Shown: one piece after another, positions 1-6,327 of the stretch
How positions within the stretch are numbered: position 1 is the first letter of the stretch
Layout: each line of letters begins with the position of its first letter
Assembly (NCBI GenBank): GCA_002898855.1
Contig: BEIR01000034.1
Location: 1 to 8,916, forward strand
DNA length: 8,916 nt
Direction of reading: 5' to 3'
DNA from: a bacterium HR41
GTDB taxonomy: Bacteria > Actinomycetota > Thermoleophilia > Solirubrobacterales > Thermoleophilaceae
Made by a program: the position numbers and the translations under genes
The notes under the pieces: model-generated
The model's input: the letters and a program-made list of their open reading frames with translations, nothing else
Databases searched by the model: none
What the model was told of the DNA's origin: nothing

Positions 1-88
1 CAGTCAAGAGCGCGGTAAGATTCCGCGCGCTCACTGCGCCGCCGCAACACGAACCTGATTTGCGACAGCGACCCGAAGGAGATCGCCC
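1..88 (+). promoter_or_regulatory. Leader region of the etf operon with a hairpin and a strong Shine-Dalgarno site
   Basis: This stretch holds no gene. Positions 10-15 and 23-28 form a perfect 6-bp GC-rich stem around a 7-base loop, and the stem can be lengthened with a small bulge towards 8-32. The loop contains TAAGAT (16-21), which resembles a -10 box, but the window starts too close to judge a -35. The hairpin has no T-tract, so it could be a terminator remnant of an upstream gene, a leader structure or chance. AAGGAGAT at 76-83 is a good Shine-Dalgarno site, with 7 bases between GGAG and the GTG at 89. It decides the start of etfB. Confidence 0.4.
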
Positions 89-883
89 GTGAAGATCTGC
101 GTCCTCGTCAAGGAGGTACCCGACGCGGCGGTCGAGAAGCGCATCGACCCGCAAACCAAGCGCCTCGACCGCTCCGGCGAGACCCAGCTCAACCCCTTCG
201 ACACCCACGCGATCGAGGCTGCGATGCAGCTGCGCGAGGGTGGCAAGGTCCAGGTCGACGAGATCGTCGCCGTGACGATGGGCCCGGAGGGCGCCTTCCG
301 CACGCTCCACAAGGCCGTCTCGCTCGGTGCCGATCGCTCGATCCACCTCACCGATCCGGCGCTCGCCGGTTCCGACGTCTGCGCAACCGGCTACGCGCTC
401 GCGAAGGTGCTCGAGCGCGAGCAGCCCGATCTCGTGCTGCTCGGGCAGCAGTCCGACGACGGCGAGTGCTACACGGTCGGCGCGGTCGTCGCCGAGCACC
501 TGAAGATGCCATCGCTCACGCAGGTGATCGCGATCGAGGTGCAGGACGGCAAGCTGATCTGCGAGCGCCAGGCCGAGTACGGCTACGACACCGTCGAGGT
601 CGAGCTGCCGGCAGTGATCTCGGTCGGCGACGCGATCAACGAGCCGCGCTACCCGTCGCTCAAGGCGATCATGGGCGCGAAGAAGAAGCCGCTCGAGAAG
701 CTGTCGGCCGCCGATGCGGGCATCGACCCCGAGTACGTCGGCGAGAAGGGCTCGCGCACCGAAGTCCTCGCGATCAATCCGCCTCCCCAGAAGGAGGCCG
801 GCGAGATCATCGAGGACGAGGACACCGACGAGACCGTCCAGAAGATCATCGCCTGGCTCGAGGAAAGGAAGCTTTTGGCATGA
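89..883 (+). CDS. etfB: Electron transfer flavoprotein beta subunit (EtfB/FixA family)
   Basis: This is the smaller subunit of the soluble ETF heterodimer, which takes electrons from flavin dehydrogenases such as acyl-CoA dehydrogenases and passes them to ETF:quinone oxidoreductase. The 264-residue length fits the family. Visible landmarks are the N-terminal strand MKICVLVKEVPD, NPFDTHAIEAA near residue 36, a GADR segment near 80, and the nucleotide-site loop GQQSDDGECYTVG (119-131). The beta-subunit signature INEPRYPSLKAIM followed by AKKKP spans 183-201. The C-terminal helix (about 240-264) is the part that normally embraces the alpha subunit. The GTG start is set by AAGGAG 7 bases upstream. 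The stop overlaps the etfA start as ATGA, implying translational coupling. The 119-131 loop differs from the DGDTAQVG motif of bifurcating ETFs, so a conventional AMP-binding beta subunit is the likelier reading. Confidence 0.95.
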   Translation: MKICVLVKEVPDAAVEKRIDPQTKRLDRSGETQLNPFDTHAIEAAMQLREGGKVQVDEIVAVTMGPEGAFRTLHKAVSLGADRSIHLTDPALAGSDVCATGYALAKVLEREQPDLVLLGQQSDDGECYTVGAVVAEHLKMPSLTQVIAIEVQDGKLICERQAEYGYDTVEVELPAVISVGDAINEPRYPSLKAIMGAKKKPLEKLSAADAGIDPEYVGEKGSRTEVLAINPPPQKEAGEIIEDEDTDETVQKIIAWLEERKLLA

Positions 884-1863
884 GCGGGATCCTCACCTAC
901 GCACTCCACTACCAGGGCGCCTTCAACAAGAACTCGCTCGGAGCGGTCTCCGAGGGCGCGAAGCTCGCCGCCGAGCTCGGTGGCGAAGCGGCTGCGGTGG
1001 TCGTCGGCGGTGACGACCTCACCGACGAGCTCTGCGCCTCGCTAGGCCGCTACGGCGCCAAGAAGGTCTACCGCGTCCGGGGCCCCGAGGGGCTCGCCCA
1101 GCCGGTCGTCGACGCGATGGCCAAGGTGATCACCGAGCAGGGCTACGACTACGCCCTCTTCGGCGGCGGTCTGCTCGGGTTCGAGGTCGGCGCCGGTCTA
1201 TCGGCGCGGTTGCGCGCTGGCGTGGTGATGGAGGTGACCGAGGTCAAGGTGCAGGACGGGCGACTGATCGCCACCCGTCCGGTGCTGCAGGACTCGGCGC
1301 TCGTCGACTCCGGTTACGTCGGCACGCCCGGGATCGTGATCGGCCGCTTGAACGCCTTCGACGCCGTCGAGCGTGACGGCGGTCCGGCCGAGGTGATCGA
1401 CGTCGATGTCCAGTTCGAGGCGCACTCGCAGAAGGCGCGCATGGTGAAGCGCGGCGAGCAGCGCGGCGCCGACGTCAACATCGAGGACGCCGAGATCATC
1501 GTCGCCGGCGGTCGCGGTCTCGGCGAGGCGGACAAGTTCCGCATGCTCGAGGAGCTGGCCGAGCTGATGGGCGGTGCCGTCGCCGCGACCCGCGCTGTCG
1601 TCGACGCTGGCTGGTACCCGTACGCCGCCCAGATCGGTCAGACCGGCAAGACGGTGGCACCGAAGCTCTACCTGGCGGCGGGTATCTCCGGCGCGATCCA
1701 GCACAAGGTCGGTATGCAGAACTCCGAGAACATCGTCGCGATCAACAAGGATCCCAACGCGCCGATCTTCGAGTTCTGCGACCTTGGTGTCGTCGGCGAC
1801 CTGCACAAGATCGTGCCCAAGCTGATCGAGGCGGTCCGGGCACGCAAGAACGGCGGGGCGTAA
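880..1863 (+). CDS. etfA: Electron transfer flavoprotein alpha subunit (EtfA/FixB family)
   Basis: This is the FAD-carrying subunit of ETF, the partner of the preceding EtfB. The protein is 327 residues, normal for the family. The N-terminal domain (about 1-190) is the variable alpha/beta part. The C-terminal FAD domain shows GGRG (210-213), an ATRAVVD segment, QIGQTGK, and the classic alpha-subunit signature from LYLAAGISG through QHKVG to IVAIN (263-289), followed by DPNAPIFEFCD and GVVGDL. All expected flavin-site stretches are present. I chose the ATG at 880 because it overlaps the etfB stop by 4 bases, follows AGGAAAGGAAG (861-871), and gives the usual N-terminus. The reading frame stays open further upstream, but that part is only a shadow of etfB. 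It is followed after 4 bases by the ETF:quinone oxidoreductase gene. Confidence 0.95.
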   Translation: MSGILTYALHYQGAFNKNSLGAVSEGAKLAAELGGEAAAVVVGGDDLTDELCASLGRYGAKKVYRVRGPEGLAQPVVDAMAKVITEQGYDYALFGGGLLGFEVGAGLSARLRAGVVMEVTEVKVQDGRLIATRPVLQDSALVDSGYVGTPGIVIGRLNAFDAVERDGGPAEVIDVDVQFEAHSQKARMVKRGEQRGADVNIEDAEIIVAGGRGLGEADKFRMLEELAELMGGAVAATRAVVDAGWYPYAAQIGQTGKTVAPKLYLAAGISGAIQHKVGMQNSENIVAINKDPNAPIFEFCDLGVVGDLHKIVPKLIEAVRARKNGGA

Positions 1864-1867
1864 CGTC

Positions 1868-3595
1868 ATGGCCAGCGCGCCGGCAGAGTTCCCGCCCAAG
1901 GTCGACCCGGCGAAGGAGTTCGTCGGAGCGCCGACCGACTCCCCCGACGAGCGCATCGAGGTCGGGGTCGCGATCGTCGGCGGCGGTCCCGCCGGGTTGT
2001 CGTGTGCGATCCGACTCGGCCAGCTCCTGGCCGAGGACGAGAAGCTGCTCGAGTCGCTCGGCGAGGTGCCGATCGCGATCATCGAGAAGGGCAAGACCTG
2101 CGGCTCGCACCTGCTCTCCGGCGCGATGATGCGTCCGACGGCGATGCGCCGCCTGTTCCCCGACTTGCCCGAGTCGGAGTGGCCGACCTACGGGCCGGTC
2201 GACAAGGACGCGGTCTATCTCCTCACGCCGAAGCGGGCGCTGCCTCTCAAGCCCACGCCGCCGCCGTTCCGCAACCACGGCAACCACGTCACCTCGGTGG
2301 CTCAGCTCGGTCGCTGGTTGGCCGAGAAGGCGGAAGAGCTCGGCGCCTACATCCTCCCCGAGACGGCGGCTGTGAAGCTGCTCGTGGAGGACGGACAGGT
2401 AGTCGGCGTGCGCACCGGCGACAAGGGCCGCGACCGCGAAGGCAAGGAGCTCGGCAACTTCGAGCCGGGTTCCGACGTGGTCGCCAAAGCCACGGTGCTT
2501 TGCGAGGGCACGCAGGGCCACCTCGCCGGGGCAGCGATCCGCTACTTCGGGCTCGGCTCCGACGATCCCCAGCAGTGGGAGCTCGGCGTCAAGGAGGTGT
2601 GGGAGGTCAAGCAGCCGCTCGACCGTGTCATCCACACCATGGGGTGGCCGCTCCGCTACCGGGCGAAGTACGGCGAGTTCGGCGGTTCATTCATCTACCC
2701 GATGGGCGAGGACAAGGTCTCGCTCGGGTTCGTCGCCGGTCTCGACTACAAGGACGCCACCTTCTCGGTGCACGACACGCTCCAGCTGCTCAAGACGCAC
2801 CCGCTCGTGCGCGGCATCATCGAGGGCGGCAAGCGCATCGCCTGGGGTGCCAAGACGATCCCGTCGGGCGGCTACTGGGCGATGCCCAAGCGTCTCTGGG
2901 CGCCGGGCATGTGCATCACCGGCGACTCGGCCGGAATGGTCAACGTGCCGCGGCTCAAGGGCATCCACTACGCGATGCTGTCGGGGATTCTCGCCGCCGA
3001 GGCGATCTACGAGGCGCTCAAACAGACCGGCTCGGCGCGTGACCTCTCTGGGTACGAGCGGCGCGTGCGCGAGTCCGAGATCGAGAAGGATCTCTACGAG
3101 GTCCGCAACATGCGCCAGCCCTTCGCCAAAGGGTTCTTCATCGGCGGTGCGATCTCGAACGCGATGCTCATCACCAAGGGCCGGATCCCAGGTGGGCACT
3201 GGGAGACGCACGACGATTCCACCGTCCCCGTCTTCATCGGCGATCGCGACAAGCTCTATCCGAAGCCCGACAACCAACTCACCTTCAACAAGCTGGACTC
3301 GGTCTTTCTCTCGGGTAACGCGACCCGCGACGACGCACCGAACCACATCCGCATCGCCAACCCTGTGCCGCTCGAGGTGGCGTTGATGTGGCAGAACATG
3401 TGCCCGGCGCAGGTCTACGAGGTGCCCGAGGAGGAGCTCGAGGCGGCGCGCGTCGACGGCAAACTCGACGGCAAGAAGCTCGTGAACGTCAAGGTGACGC
3501 CGTCGAACTGCGTGCAGTGCGGCGCCATTACCGCTAAGGGCGGGCGGCTCACACCGCCCGAGGGCGGCGACGGGCCGAACTACCAGGTCACCTGA
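1868..3595 (+). CDS. Electron transfer flavoprotein:quinone oxidoreductase with C-terminal Fe-S tail
   Basis: This membrane-associated flavoprotein oxidises reduced ETF and reduces the quinone pool (ubiquinone in mitochondria; menaquinone is likelier in an actinobacterium, by inference). The protein is 575 residues, matching single-chain ETF-QO, which fuses the FixC-like and FixX-like parts. The FAD dinucleotide motif GGGPAG is at 38-43, followed by an EKG...SGAMM stretch like the family's second flavin-contact region. GDSAGMVN with LKGIHYAM is the conserved C-terminal flavin motif. The tail has MCPAQVY (Cys512) and NCVQC (Cys548, Cys551), then ends in PPEGGDGPNY, as in ETF-QO. In characterised enzymes the 4Fe-4S ligands are C...CxxCxxC. 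Here the last position is Ile554, so only three of the four cysteines are present. The start is the ATG 4 bases after the etfA stop. Only a weak G-rich stretch precedes it, consistent with coupling. Confidence 0.92.
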   Translation: MASAPAEFPPKVDPAKEFVGAPTDSPDERIEVGVAIVGGGPAGLSCAIRLGQLLAEDEKLLESLGEVPIAIIEKGKTCGSHLLSGAMMRPTAMRRLFPDLPESEWPTYGPVDKDAVYLLTPKRALPLKPTPPPFRNHGNHVTSVAQLGRWLAEKAEELGAYILPETAAVKLLVEDGQVVGVRTGDKGRDREGKELGNFEPGSDVVAKATVLCEGTQGHLAGAAIRYFGLGSDDPQQWELGVKEVWEVKQPLDRVIHTMGWPLRYRAKYGEFGGSFIYPMGEDKVSLGFVAGLDYKDATFSVHDTLQLLKTHPLVRGIIEGGKRIAWGAKTIPSGGYWAMPKRLWAPGMCITGDSAGMVNVPRLKGIHYAMLSGILAAEAIYEALKQTGSARDLSGYERRVRESEIEKDLYEVRNMRQPFAKGFFIGGAISNAMLITKGRIPGGHWETHDDSTVPVFIGDRDKLYPKPDNQLTFNKLDSVFLSGNATRDDAPNHIRIANPVPLEVALMWQNMCPAQVYEVPEEELEAARVDGKLDGKKLVNVKVTPSNCVQCGAITAKGGRLTPPEGGDGPNYQVT

Positions 3596-3605
3596 TCAGG
3601 CCGCG

Positions 3606-4010
3606 CTAGATCCGGCTCTGGAAGCTCGGCGCGGGCATCCCGGCCTCGCCGAGTCGGTTCCAGTCGACGTCGAGGTGCACCATTCCCTCGACCATGCCGT
3701 CGCGCACCACCGGCAGATGGTGGATCTGGTACTGAGCCATCAACTCGGACGCGTCGGTCAGGAGCGCGTCGGGCGGTGCCGCTACCGGCTGCTCGCTCAT
3801 CCAGCGTGCGACGGGCTCAGTGGTCGGCGACGCACTGGCAGCCACCGCCCGCGTGACGTCCCAGTCGGTGAGGATCCCCACGAGCCGCCCCTCGGCACAC
3901 ACCGGAAGCGCCTTGACGTCGCCGGCGACCATCTTGCGAGCGGCCTCGCCGATGGTGTCGTCAGGGGCTGCGCTGGGCAGATCGCGTGTCATCAGGTCTC
4001 GCAGTCGCAT
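3606..4010 (-). CDS. Small stand-alone CBS-pair protein
   Basis: This is a 134-residue cytoplasmic protein made of little more than two CBS motifs, a fold that binds adenine nucleotides or related ligands and usually acts as a sensor or regulator. CBS1 covers about residues 3-60, with LPV (35-37) and the ligand-loop motif GILTDWD (45-51). CBS2 covers about 70-118, with HHLPVV (97-102) and GMVHLDVD (109-116), where the usual Ser/Thr and Asp positions are altered, so the second site looks degenerate. There is no catalytic domain and no membrane segment. The start at 4010 is supported by GGAGGGAGG (4017-4025 on the opposite strand), 6 bases upstream. It is convergent with the ETF operon, with about 10 bases between stops. 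The partner and ligand are unknown. Confidence 0.85.
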   Translation of the reverse strand: MRLRDLMTRDLPSAAPDDTIGEAARKMVAGDVKALPVCAEGRLVGILTDWDVTRAVAASASPTTEPVARWMSEQPVAAPPDALLTDASELMAQYQIHHLPVVRDGMVEGMVHLDVDWNRLGEAGMPAPSFQSRI

Positions 4011-4016
4011 GCCGTT

Positions 4017-4025
4017 CCTCCCTCC
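4017..4025 (-). promoter_or_regulatory. Strong Shine-Dalgarno site of the CBS-pair gene
   Basis: Read on the - strand this is GGAGGGAGG, ending 6 bases before the ATG at 4010. It is the clearest ribosome-binding site in the window and contrasts with the genes to its right, most of which have none. Confidence 0.8.
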
Positions 4026-4034
4026 GTTGCGACC

Positions 4035-4063
4035 AGCAGCTCGCGGCTGTCTCTCGAGCTGCT
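4035..4063. repeat. Perfect 9-bp inverted repeat in the CBS/gpsA intergenic region
   Basis: AGCAGCTCG (4035-4043) and its exact reverse complement CGAGCTGCT (4055-4063) are separated by 11 bases. The half-site centres are 20 bp apart, about two helical turns, as expected for a dimeric DNA-binding protein. On the - strand a -10-like TAAAAG (4062-4067) abuts the repeat and the CBS start lies 25 bases beyond it, so it could be an operator or a leader hairpin. On the + strand the stem is followed by TTTA, so a weak terminator of transcription running into this region is the alternative. Confidence 0.5.
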
Positions 4064-4104
4064 TTTACCCGCCGCGCGCGAAGCTCACGCCGCGGTCCGA
4101 TCGG

Positions 4105-4110
4105 TAGCCT
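4105..4110 (+). promoter_or_regulatory. -10-like box TAGCCT just upstream of the gpsA start
   Basis: TAGCCT matches the TANNNT form of actinobacterial -10 boxes. Six bases separate it from the ATT at 4117, so transcription would begin at or very near that codon (leaderless mRNA). No clear -35 is visible. The TAG is also the last in-frame stop before gpsA, so translation must begin downstream of it. Assigning it as a promoter is inference. Confidence 0.4.
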
Positions 4111-4116
4111 CGCGCC

Positions 4117-5226
4117 ATTCGTCTACGCGGTGACAACTTCCGGCGTGCGGCGGTCGTCGGGGCCGGTTCCTTCGGCACCGCCGTGACGGTTCTGTTGGCC
4201 CGTGCCGGGCTGCGCGCCACGCTCGTGGCGCGCAGCTTCGCGCAGGCCGCCGAGCTCAAAGAGAAGCGCGAGAACAGCCGCTACCTGCCTGGCGTGGCGC
4301 TACCGCAGGGCGTCCGTGTGGCCGCGTTGGAAGGCGGCTGGCAGGAGGCTCTAGCCCGCTCCGACCTGGTCTTTCTCGCCGTCCCGTCGCGCGCTGTCGG
4401 CGAGGTCGCGCGCGCGCTCGCAGGCAGCGAGGTCCCCGGCCATGCGGGTGTGGTCTCGCTCGTCAAAGGGCTCGTTCCGCCCGACGGCACGCCACCCACC
4501 ACTCTGCTCGCCGAGCACTTCGGCCGCGACCGCATCGCCTGTGTCGGTGGGCCGGCCCACGCGCGCGAGATGGTGGAAGCGGGCGCCGGGCTTGTCTGCG
4601 CGGCGTGGTCGGCCTCGCTCGCCCACTCGGTGGCGGCGGTCTTCCAGGCTGCCGGTGTCGTTTGCGAGGTCTCGGCCGACCCGGCGGGGGTCGAGCTCGC
4701 CGGGGTGGCGAAAAACGCCGCTGCGGTCGCCGTCGGCGCGACACGCGAGCAGGGTTTGAACGCCGCCGGCATGGCTGCCGCCGACATCTTCCGCGAGGTG
4801 CTCGCCCTCGCCGAGCGCCGCGGTGCCGATGCGCGCACCTTCGTCGGTCGCGCCGGCACCGGCGATCTCGTCGCCACGGCGCTCGCGCCGAGCTCGCGGA
4901 ACCGCACCGCCGGCGAGCTGCTCGCCCGTGGCGTGCCGGCCAGCGAGATACCCCAGCAGGTGGGGCAGGCGGTCGAGGCGCTCGACACGGTGCGCCTGCT
5001 CGCGCGGGCGATCGAGCGCGAGGGACTCGACGCCCCCGTTACTTCGGCGCTCGCGCGTTTGATCGAGGGGACGTTGCCGCTCGACCGGTGGGTGGCGCTG
5101 GTGCGCGCCCAGCAGCCGCCACCGGCCAGCTTCCGCCGGCCTCGTTCATGGCTGCTACGTCTGCGCTATCTGGCGCGGCGAATGCGCGGGGTGCGGCGGG
5201 AGCGTCCGGCGCGGTACACTCGCTGA
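4117..5226 (+). CDS. gpsA: Glycerol-3-phosphate dehydrogenase [NAD(P)+], GpsA family, with unusual start
   Basis: GpsA reduces dihydroxyacetone phosphate to sn-glycerol 3-phosphate for phospholipid synthesis in the cytoplasm. Numbering from the ATT at 4117 (369 residues), the Rossmann motif GAGSFGTA is at 15-22, NSRYLPG at 53-59, VKG at 116-118 (Lys117), GPAHA as the counterpart of the usual GPSFA, the catalytic-lysine motif VAKN (Lys199), and SRNRTAG (260-266) with the phosphate-binding arginine. No ATG, GTG or TTG lies between the in-frame stop at 4105-4107 and the Rossmann motif. The first GTG (4183) would remove that motif. ATT is therefore the best start, unless the base call is wrong. 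The catalytic core ends near residue 329. A tail of about 40 residues rich in Arg and Pro follows and is not part of the usual fold. Several positions are divergent, so a paralogue of altered specificity cannot be excluded. rpmE starts 4 bases after the stop. Confidence 0.82.
   Translation: MRLRGDNFRRAAVVGAGSFGTAVTVLLARAGLRATLVARSFAQAAELKEKRENSRYLPGVALPQGVRVAALEGGWQEALARSDLVFLAVPSRAVGEVARALAGSEVPGHAGVVSLVKGLVPPDGTPPTTLLAEHFGRDRIACVGGPAHAREMVEAGAGLVCAAWSASLAHSVAAVFQAAGVVCEVSADPAGVELAGVAKNAAAVAVGATREQGLNAAGMAAADIFREVLALAERRGADARTFVGRAGTGDLVATALAPSSRNRTAGELLARGVPASEIPQQVGQAVEALDTVRLLARAIEREGLDAPVTSALARLIEGTLPLDRWVALVRAQQPPPASFRRPRSWLLRLRYLARRMRGVRRERPARYTR
5215..5220 (+). promoter_or_regulatory. 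-10-like box TACACT for rpmE inside the gpsA end
   Basis: TACACT (TANNNT form) lies within the last codons of gpsA, 10 bases before the rpmE ATG. rpmE has no Shine-Dalgarno sequence in front of it, so a leaderless or very short-leader transcript is plausible. No recognisable -35 is seen. Confidence 0.35.
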
Positions 5227-5230
5227 CGCA

Positions 5231-5455
5231 ATGAAGGCGGGGATCCACCCGGAGTACGGACCGGCGCACGTCCGTTGCACCTGCGGCAACGAGTTCTGGA
5301 CGCGCTCGACGAAGAGCGAGATCCACGTCGAGATCTGCTCGAACTGCCATCCCTTCTACACCGGCAAGCAGAAGCTTGTTGACACCGGCGGTCGCGTCGA
5401 GCGCTTCCGGCGCAAGGTCGCGCGCAGCCGCGCCGCCCAAGCGAAGGCACGCTGA
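5231..5455 (+). CDS. rpmE: 50S ribosomal protein bL31, zinc-binding type
   Basis: This is a large-subunit ribosomal protein near the central protuberance that bridges to the small subunit. It is 74 residues, in the usual range. The N-terminus MKAGIHPEY matches the family's MKxxIHPxY. The zinc ligands are all present: Cys16, Cys18, Cys36 and Cys39 (CTCG and CSNCHPF). They are followed by [17 protein letters not shown], the family's most conserved stretch, and a basic tail. Because all four cysteines are kept, this is the zinc-containing form, not the zinc-independent paralogue (YkuK/RpmE2 type) made during zinc shortage. No Shine-Dalgarno site precedes the ATG. A -10-like TACACT sits 10 bases upstream. 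Confidence 0.97.
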   Translation: MKAGIHPEYGPAHVRCTCGNEFWTRSTKSEIHVEICSNCHPFYTGKQKLVDTGGRVERFRRKVARSRAAQAKAR

Positions 5456-5505
5456 GCGGCGCGCCGCGAGCCTGCTGCGCAACTGCGCGGCGCCGCGGTT
5501 GTTTT
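5456..5505 (+). terminator. Possible terminator after rpmE
   Basis: GCGGCGC (5456-5462), directly after the rpmE stop, pairs perfectly with GCGCCGC (5490-5496). The long loop itself holds an inner GCGC-based hairpin. TTGTTTT follows at 5499-5505, after two G residues. The stem plus T-rich run suggests a Rho-independent terminator, but the large loop makes it weak or uncertain. The next ATG is only 10 bases beyond it. Confidence 0.4.
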
Positions 5506-5514
5506 GTAAGGCGC

Positions 5515-6327
5515 ATGGAAGCGCAGCTACAGCGTTTCGGGCGGCTCGTCGGAGCGCTGGCGGCTCTGGGCATCGTCGCTGGGTCGGTTGCGAGTTTCGC
5601 GGGCCAGGACGCCGCCGCAGCGGACGCCGCGCCACGCGACGTGCGCGCAGCGGCGCCGGTCGCGGTCCTCGCTCCCGACGACGCGCGCGCGACGGTCGCG
5701 CTGCGCGAGTGCTTGCCGCGCAAACGCGCGGCGACGTTCGAGGTGCGGGCGCAGCGGCTCGCGGGAAGCGTGCGCGTCGGCGTGCGCGTGGCGCTGCTCG
5801 AGCGCCGCGACGGCAAACCGTGGCGAGCGGTAGGTGTGCGGCCGGCGCGCTGGCTGTGGTCGACGCCTGGGGCGAGCGCTTTAGTCGTCGACCGCAAGTA
5901 CAGGCGCCTTCGCCCCGGGCGCAAATACCGGGTGCGGGTCGACGTCGTCTGGCGCGACCGTCGCGGGGACCCACTCGCGAGCGCGAAGCGGCTCTCGCCG
6001 GTGTGCAGGGTGCCACCCGCGCTGCCCAACCTGCGCCCCGTGTCGCTCGCTATCCGGGGCGGTGGGCTCTACAAGGTGGTCGTGAGGAACGCGGGGAGTG
6101 CGCCATCGGCCCCGACCACCGCGACGATCGTCGCCGGACCGTGGCAAGGAACTGTCGCGGTACCGGCACTGCGACCAGGGTCGGTACACGAGCTCGCGAC
6201 GTTCGGGCCGCCGTGCCCGGCGGGCAGCGTCGTGACTGCCACCGTCGACCCCGGACGAGTCGTGCGCGAGCTGAACGAGGGCGACAACACGCTCGCGAAG
6301 GTGTGTCCGCCGCCCGTCAGTCGCTGA
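5515..6327 (+). CDS. Exported CARDB-domain protein of unknown function
   Basis: I do not recognise a named family for the whole protein (270 residues). The N-terminus has Arg7 and Arg10, then a hydrophobic stretch at about 11-29 and an Ala-rich region, which looks like a signal peptide or membrane anchor, so the rest should lie outside the membrane. The middle (about 60-165) is Arg-rich and beta-prone. The C-terminal part (about 168-263) resembles a CARDB bacterial adhesion-like Ig-fold domain: LPNL, VVRNAGSAPS, VPALRPGS, VDPGRVVRELNEGDNTLA. The four cysteines (66, 164, 234, 264) could form two disulphides outside the cell. AAGG at 5508-5511 is too close to the ATG to be a good ribosome site. 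The 3' end overlaps that of mntR by 11 bases, tail to tail. A role in surface structure or adhesion is only a guess. Confidence 0.75.
   Translation: MEAQLQRFGRLVGALAALGIVAGSVASFAGQDAAAADAAPRDVRAAAPVAVLAPDDARATVALRECLPRKRAATFEVRAQRLAGSVRVGVRVALLERRDGKPWRAVGVRPARWLWSTPGASALVVDRKYRRLRPGRKYRVRVDVVWRDRRGDPLASAKRLSPVCRVPPALPNLRPVSLAIRGGGLYKVVVRNAGSAPSAPTTATIVAGPWQGTVAVPALRPGSVHELATFGPPCPAGSVVTATVDPGRVVRELNEGDNTLAKVCPPPVSR

Noticed and set aside
466..879. An in-frame extension of etfA upstream to 466
   Set aside because: It runs inside etfB in another frame, gives Arg/Gly-rich sequence with no ETF similarity, and the ATG at 880 has the right N-terminus, a Shine-Dalgarno site and the typical ATGA overlap.
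2002..3042. Long alternative frame inside the ETF:quinone oxidoreductase gene, and similar long frames at 1198-2094, 1742-2635 and 5039-6016 on the - strand
   Set aside because: Each overlaps a gene with clear family motifs and encodes Arg/Ala/Pro-rich sequence typical of shadow frames in GC-rich DNA.
3591..3600. CCTGATCAGG palindrome at the end of the ETF:quinone oxidoreductase gene
   Set aside because: It is a 10-base palindrome with no loop or T-tract that overlaps the stop codon, so it is too short to call a terminator or operator.
4183..5226. gpsA starting at the GTG at 4183
   Set aside because: This start would leave out the GAGSFGTA nucleotide-binding motif, which is perfectly encoded just upstream in the same frame.
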